Assembly (NCBI GenBank): GCA_001600875.1
Contig: BCLD01000004.1
Span: 376,022-440,021 of the forward strand
Direction of reading: 5' to 3'
DNA: 64,000 nucleotides
DNA from: Solicoccozyma terricola
Lineage: Eukaryota > Basidiomycota > Tremellomycetes > Filobasidiales > Piskurozymaceae
The notes under the pieces were generated by a model. The model was not told the DNA's origin and searched no databases. It saw only the letters and a list, made by a program, of their open reading frames with translations. Position 1 is the first letter of the stretch; each line of letters begins with the position of its first letter. A program made the position numbers and the translations under genes. Of this stretch, positions 58,601 through 64,000 are shown in pieces.

Positions 58601-61600
58601 AGCATAACCGAAGATTCTTGTGTTACCTTGGTCGGCTTTTACAACGTCAACCATGTGATCGAATTTGTGATGCCTGGCAATCGCCAAGGCAGCCTCACGT
58701 ATCTGGTGTAGACGATGGACCTCGGGGACATTGTATGTCTGAGGTGAGGCTCGGCCTAGTCAGCCGAATAACTCTTTCAGCTCTGGGATAAGAGTAAGGC
58801 TCACACTCTCAGCATATGCACTGCACACGACACATTAGTAATCTAGCTGTGTTGCTCAAATGATGTTCACGCAAGGAGATTCACTCACATTTCCAGCTGA
58901 ACCTCGGTAATGCTGCTTGGTTTCTGTATTTGCAGTGTCTTATACGCGTCCCGGAGAGGGTTGTGCACCAAAGACAGGCCCTCGTACGATTTCCACAAGA
59001 AAGTGGATCTGCGTGCTTCCGCAGCCCTCTTCAATATATCCAGCAAGATCTCCTTTTCTTCCTGAGGTTGACTGGAGGTGCCAAGCATTACATCGACGTC
59101 AACTGAACTGCCGTCGATAGTTAGCAAGTTCCCCGTATCTATTGCGCTAAGGATCTCTGTGACTCGATCGCGGATCGCTATATCCGCATGCAAATACCGA
59201 TCGGCATCTTCGATTGACTCGAGAGAGGCGATTATCGCAGGATCAATTTTCATGGTCATGTATAGTCCTTCAAGCTCCCCTGCAAGACGAACAGTCGTCA
59301 GTCGTCAGTCACGGTCCGAGAAATAGCTGTCAGATATGACACGTACCAGTTGTGGCTAGGCCCCTAGAGCGTTCGGTGGCGAGGACGATGAACATATCCT
59401 CCCTATGCTGGACAGATAACAAGTCCTTAGCTTTGGTCAAATGCTCGATAGCGTCCATAAGCTTGGGGCTCTCGCGAGGGCTGCATGCGACCTGGGCAAC
59501 AAGAGCAGATCGAATGGAATCTGGCTTGTCAGACATGTGGCACCCGAGCAACCTGAGAGCATCTGCAGTTTGCTGGTCAGGTTTTCGTCGTGCTGCTTTG
59601 TCTTTTGTGATCGTTCGAGACGTCTGTCAGTCATGACGTCCGGGGTCTATAGCCTAGGAAGCGTACTAACCCATTCTGATTGGCCTGGCCTTGCATTTGC
59701 TATGGACCGTACTTGACACGCGTCTCGCTTTTGCGTAGGCCGTGTGTGCCAGAGAGGTGTGCAAGGGGTCAAATTCCAAGTCCAAAGGCATAGCTGAATT
59801 CAGCGGGACTGCTACCGTCCCATCTGCGAGTCAAGATCTGTTAAGTGCGCCTGGGAGAAGATCGAGTCGACCTTCCTGCTCACCGGATATTGACGTGAAT
59901 ACATGGGCTTGCAACTCTACCCAAGATCTCCGCATAAACCGCAATTCCTTGAGTCCAGAGGGTTCGTGCATGTTTTGTGGCGGTTTGAAAATGGGATTAC
60001 CCCGTGAATCCACTTGGAACGAGAAACCCAGACGCATTACCAACTCTCGACTGCGAGCTTCAACCAAGTAAACAGTCACACCCGGGTGTATGTCGAACAG
60101 AGTACGTACCACAAGTAATCAGACCCTATATACCGTTGAAACTCGTCTTCCAAAGTCGAAAAAGACAAATCCGTGGTTTGATCGAACATGGCTTTTTCCA
60201 TGTACCTGATAATTCGGAGCCACACACAGTCAGCCTGGTATTCCTAAGGTATCTTATTGGATTCATCGCTCACGCTGCCATCAGCGACAATGCACCACGA
60301 AGACGTTCCTCCCCGGTTTCCGCTGAATTCAGTGGAGGATCCCGCTCTAAAAGTCTTTGAATTATTTCTGGCGTTAGAGCGCCGGGAATGACCGGCTGTC
60401 TATCAGTTTGCACCATGAAACGACATTGACAACAATGCCAAACATCCATGCGGGGACGCGGTTCGATGATCGGACGACCAATAACGATGGGTCCGGTGTG
60501 AGGATAAGCGGAAGGCTCTTGAAGTATGCTCGAGGTGATGTCGTATCCTGCTAGACCCGGCATACAGTGTAAGTGATGTGAACGGGGGTGACTCCGTTCT
60601 GCCTGAACGGCTCCAGCGCAAAAATCGCTCCATGACGTGCGATTTAGATTGTAGTGGTATATTGAAGATACCTCTATTTCCGGCTCAGACTTCAACTTCT
60701 CCCAAGCCTCGTCTCCTAGCTCGAGCATGTCCTGGTCCAACGTTTGTTCTGCGTCGTGCTTGTATGGGAGTCCCGCTGCCATGAGCCCCAGGTAGGTACG
60801 AGGATAGTCGCTCGAGAAGTCCGCCTGTGCTCTACCCCACGCACAGCATTCTCTGCAGTAGAACCAGTTTTCGCCTTCTCTATCCAGTCCACCGGGAAGA
60901 GCTTCGTTAAAGCCTTCCATAATGTCCAGATACTGCTGCCGCTTCTGGTGATCCGCTTCTTCGAGCGGCCTGAGATGTACGCGCGCCCGGGCAGCTTGAT
61001 CGTGGGGATGGACCTCTTGCAAGATGACTCTCGATGGCAAAGCACCCATTCCACGAGTTGAATCCACCGACCTCCACGTGTCGTCATGATCTAAATTCCA
61101 TTCGGCGTCCCTGCTGTCTTTGAAGGCATCGGGAGACCTAAATTCAGGAATGTCTGGGGTATCGTCCATTTCCACATCGAAGCTGTGTCTGACAATTTGA
61201 GAGGAAGGTCCAGGGGTCATTGAGCGGCGATATTGAGTACGAGTCTCATTCAAAGGGTACAGATCCTCGTCCTGTGAGACCTCCTCGACGGGAAATTCGT
61301 CGTTTGCTGCTTCGATTGAGACCAAAATCGGCTCTTGAATCGAACTGGTCAGTTCAGACGAATTCGATACGCCGTTAGTTGCGGATGATATGCTTTCGGA
61401 TATGTTTCTCGGTGGACTGGGTATCCCATCATCAGTCTCTTCCACAGATACTCGAAACTGTGTCCTGGAAGACCCCGGTTTTGGTAATGGCCTGTATTTA
61501 TCTCCTAAGCCTGCTGAGCTTGCAGGCGTTGCAGGCGTTGCAGGCGTTGCGGTGATCGATGATGTTGGGGAAGATGGGACAGCACCGTGTTTTTTTATCA

Positions 61601-61961
61601 TTTCAGCTACCGACATCTTGTGCGTTCCTCCTGCTCCTCCTACGGTACTCGCAGGGGACTGATGAGGTGGGTATGATGTAGTAGAGTTCGCTGTCGTCGA
61701 GGGCGCCGCCCAGGCGGGAGGAGCAGTCGTGGTACCGCTGACATCCATGTATTGCGGCAGCGCGCAATCTTCATTGGAAAGAACATTCACGTTTGAATCA
61801 TCAGCGCGGGGAGGTAGAGACGATAGCGATGGTGTTGGTGTTGGTGGGGGTGGGGGTAAGCGACGAGGCGAGGATGAAGGAGGAAGTGATGAAACTCGAG
61901 CTCGTCGAGGGTCCGCTGCCGAGGAGGTCTCCGCGGAGGCTCCATCTCGAGCCGCAACCAT
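55652..61961 (-). CDS. UBP2: Ubiquitin carboxyl-terminal hydrolase, Ubp2/USP25-28 type
   Basis: About 1400 residues. The ATG at 61961 (MVAARDGASAETSS) opens a Pro/Ser-rich region with ATPATPATP repeats, then KMSVAEMIKKHGAVPSS. A conserved Ubp2 N-terminal region follows (FYCRECCAWGRAQADFSSDY, VWHCCQCRFMV). The catalytic domain: Cys box LHNIGNTCYLNSLLQYLYAV built from three exons, with a 9-nt microexon at 58430-58438 and the catalytic Cys codon split TG|T. A long insertion then leads to QHDVAECMDNILFQIE. The His box is GQAGFGHYWLYQRNLPDS (His codon 56182-56184), followed by NDYYHFNDEQVTRVP, VFADTTGNNANPYLLVYTRK. Known role: yeast Ubp2 trims K63-linked chains and opposes Rsp5. The continuous frame stops at 55652; a further exon to 55395 is possible. 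Confidence 0.9.
61522..61548. repeat. GCAGGCGTT tandem repeat (3 copies) inside UBP2
   Basis: Perfect 9-base repeat encoding ATPATPATP in the disordered N-terminal part of UBP2. Because it is in frame, copy-number change would not break the gene. Confidence 0.75.
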
Positions 61962-62328
61962 CAAGATTAGATGAGATCAAGTCACCTATGACCATGATAA
62001 TCAGCGTTAGGATGGGGACCTTTCGTGATATCTGCTCCACTTACTGTCACTTGATTTTGCATTCAATGAGGAGTCGTGAATGCTTGAGGTGAGACAGCTG
62101 AATGGACGCAGAACCACTCTCCGAAATCTCGGTACTTGAACCGAGGACGAAGATTCTTCCCAGTGCTGCTAACACAAGACGGGGGTATGGGCAGGAATGA
62201 CGATCGTGATGCTATCACAGTGGACGATGGAGACGAGTTGGATTCAACTTGCCCTGGTCGTCGATGGAACAGCATGACGAACCGCTGACGTAAGCAGTGC
62301 GGCGGTCTTTCGAGGGACATTTTCTCGT
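61962..62328. promoter_or_regulatory. Intergenic between UBP2 (start) and RNH201 (end)
   Basis: 367 bases, with both genes on the minus strand. It holds the UBP2 promoter and leader and the RNH201 terminator. No TATA box or repeat was recognised. Small frames here are not convincing. Confidence 0.4.
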
Positions 62329-64000
62329 CTACAGCTCGCCGACGGATACCAAACCAAGCTCCTTCCATAGCTTAGGCTTCGTGTTATCTGACCCTACATC
62401 GAAGAAGTCGAGTTTTCCCCGAGGTGTGGTCTCATCAATCCTATGAAGTTTTCCATCAAACGCATCAGAACGCGTGCAGTCACCCCCCGAGGCAGATCGA
62501 CCTCCATCTCCCACTCACCACCTGCAGCCAACAGCATCCTTATCCAGCGCCACTTTGATTCCAGACCAGCTGAATCGCACAATAGATGGGTATCCAAATA
62601 CCGGATGAAATGCCGCTTTCAAATATGCTTGTGTTTTTGGATCTGTTTCGATGGAGTGAAAACATCAGCCTTGGATTGTAAAAGAAAAAAAGAAAACAAT
62701 CGCAAACCTGATGGATAACCACTTCCTCTATCCTCAGATTGGAGCACGCCTTCATTCTCTAGAGTATCCATAGACCCACTCGCTTCGAGTTTCGCTCTCT
62801 TGCTCATCGAAGATCCCTGCGTCTCCAGTTCCTCATCGTCCTCGTTGTCGTCCTCATCCACCGCCACCATCACCTTCTTCTTCGGTGCTTTACGCTTCCC
62901 CTTCCCCTTCTTCGGTGCATCAACTACGTCCGTCAAACAGAGGCCCAAAGCAGGGGATTCAGGATGTATCCAATGTTCAATCCAACGATCTCGAGTGACC
63001 TAAAAATAAAAAATCACAGAGAATGAACGACAGACAACGCCCGTCAAACAAGGTTAACATATCATGCCCGGGTGTTTTCTCGCAAGACATAAAAAGGAAC
63101 AAGTCAAAAACGGGGGTATCCTCCCTCACCTTTGCGATAATAGAAGCAGCTCCAACGATCTTATACAATGAATCCGCTTTCGGCTTGACAGTGAAATTGA
63201 TCGCCCTGAATCCGTGGGTTTAACACGACGGGAGGGATCCTTCCCAAATTAAGCATGCAGTTGTGGTGGATTTTTTTTTTGAGGGAACCCAATTCAATCA
63301 CTTACGGGAAGATTACGGATAAACGAGCTTGCCATTGTGGTGCAGGACCAAGAGCATCGACGTAGCACTGCGAGAAACAAAAATGCCCAGCCATTTTGTT
63401 TTCTTTAGGTCCCAAAAGTTCCATTGTGCAAATATTTCAGACGGAACAATTCACCTCTGTAATGTGAACACCTCTTTCCAAAGCATCTCTAATTAAAGAA
63501 ATTGTCGATTCCTATTCGTGCCAAACCGCCAACGACAACGACCCAAAACACAAAAGAGCGGGGGGAAATGGTTTTATTCCATGTTAGTAAATACACCTTC
63601 GATCATTTCACACACACACACAACCGACTCACTTCAGCTTGTCGATTTAAATTGAATGGAACCTTCTTCAACATATCTTTACTAATATCTTGTGGTGAGA
63701 TGATATTTGAAGAATAACATAATGGAGAATATTCCGTGAATGTGTTCTACGATCGCGGGTGGAGGAGACGGTGACGGTGGTGGTGGTGGGAAAAAAAATC
63801 CCCAAGGTGAGAGACCATTAGTTCCGACAAGGAAATGTCCTCGGAACACGGAGCAATCTAACTTACCCAAAGTCGATCTCTCGTTTCTACACTTAACGCT
63901 TTCGAGTCTATTTTTTGGTGAGTTTCAAAAACGTACTGGAATCAGAAAATGTGTGGGGATTGAAAGGTAGTACGGGCTCCCCGGGGGGGGGGGGGGGGGG
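62329..64000 (-). CDS. RNH201: Ribonuclease H2 catalytic subunit A (5' end beyond window)
   Basis: Several exons read in order on the minus strand: DSKALSVETRDRLW (63867-63907), a segment with LNRQAE and TISLIRDALERGVHITE, CYVDALGPAPQWQARLSVIF (catalytic Asp in YVDALG), KADSLYKIVGAASIIAKVTR (Asp of KADSLY), DRWIEHWIHPESPALGL, a lysine-rich insertion (KKGKGKRKAPKKK), GSGYPSDPKT, FGYPSIVRFSWSG, and stop at 62329. This matches RNase HII/H2A, with the GYPSDP and VRFSW motifs diagnostic. The first exon(s) with the GIDEAGRG motif lie beyond base 64000, so the gene is truncated by the window. Known role: removes ribonucleotides from DNA and RNA of DNA:RNA hybrids. The window ends in 18 G (63983-64000). 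Confidence 0.9.
63983..64000. repeat. Poly-G run at the window end, probably inside an RNH201 intron
   Basis: 18 or more G running off the window edge, upstream of the acceptor of the DSKAL exon. Length is unknown. It may mark a contig break. Confidence 0.7.

Overview
The window is nuclear DNA of a fungus, most likely a basidiomycete yeast of the Tremellomycetes (Cryptococcus/Kwoniella/Tremella-like). The evidence is gene style: nearly every gene is cut by many short introns (about 45-80 nt, GTRNGT donors, CTNAY branch sites), genes are tightly packed on both strands, and the proteins are fungal housekeeping orthologues plus one fungal-only velvet regulator. The genus is inference; no rRNA or other taxonomic marker is present. 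Coordinates of multi-exon genes run from the start codon to the stop codon and include introns.

Layout. 1-13.2 kb: the last codons of an unknown gene, PP6-type phosphatase SIT4, ribosome-biogenesis factor KRR1, the Sar1 exchange factor SEC12, a GATA factor, cytochrome oxidase subunit COX8/COX7C and the E2 enzyme UBC8. 13.7-31 kb: a giant HEAT-repeat trafficking protein (LAA1/HEATR5 family), a nuclear DUF262-domain protein, DNA ligase I CDC9 and the APC/C subunit CDC16, the last two divergent from one short promoter carrying an ACGCGT palindrome. 31-43.3 kb: histone methyltransferase SET2, an orphan 167-residue protein, the DUG3-type amidotransferase, a previously hidden four-exon gene (assembled here by hand), a velvet-domain regulator and a lineage-specific disordered protein. 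43.4-64 kb: chromatin remodeller SWR1, NAC-alpha EGD2, eIF3c NIP1, ATP synthase OSCP ATP5, deubiquitinase UBP2 and a 5'-truncated RNase H2 catalytic subunit RNH201.

The genes do not form a pathway cluster. They are core functions: replication and repair (CDC9, RNH201), chromatin (SET2, SWR1), ubiquitin (UBC8, CDC16, UBP2), translation and ribosomes (KRR1, EGD2, NIP1), respiration (COX8, ATP5), secretion (SEC12, LAA1) and regulation (SIT4, GATA, velvet). There is no sign of transposons, CRISPR, prophage, rRNA or tRNA genes.

The most notable items are the hidden gene head-to-head with the velvet gene (38.3-38.9 kb), a 9-nt microexon splitting the catalytic cysteine codon of UBP2, a eukaryotic DUF262 protein with an IDGKQR motif, a GC-AG intron in the velvet gene, and long pure homopolymer tracts that all sit inside introns.
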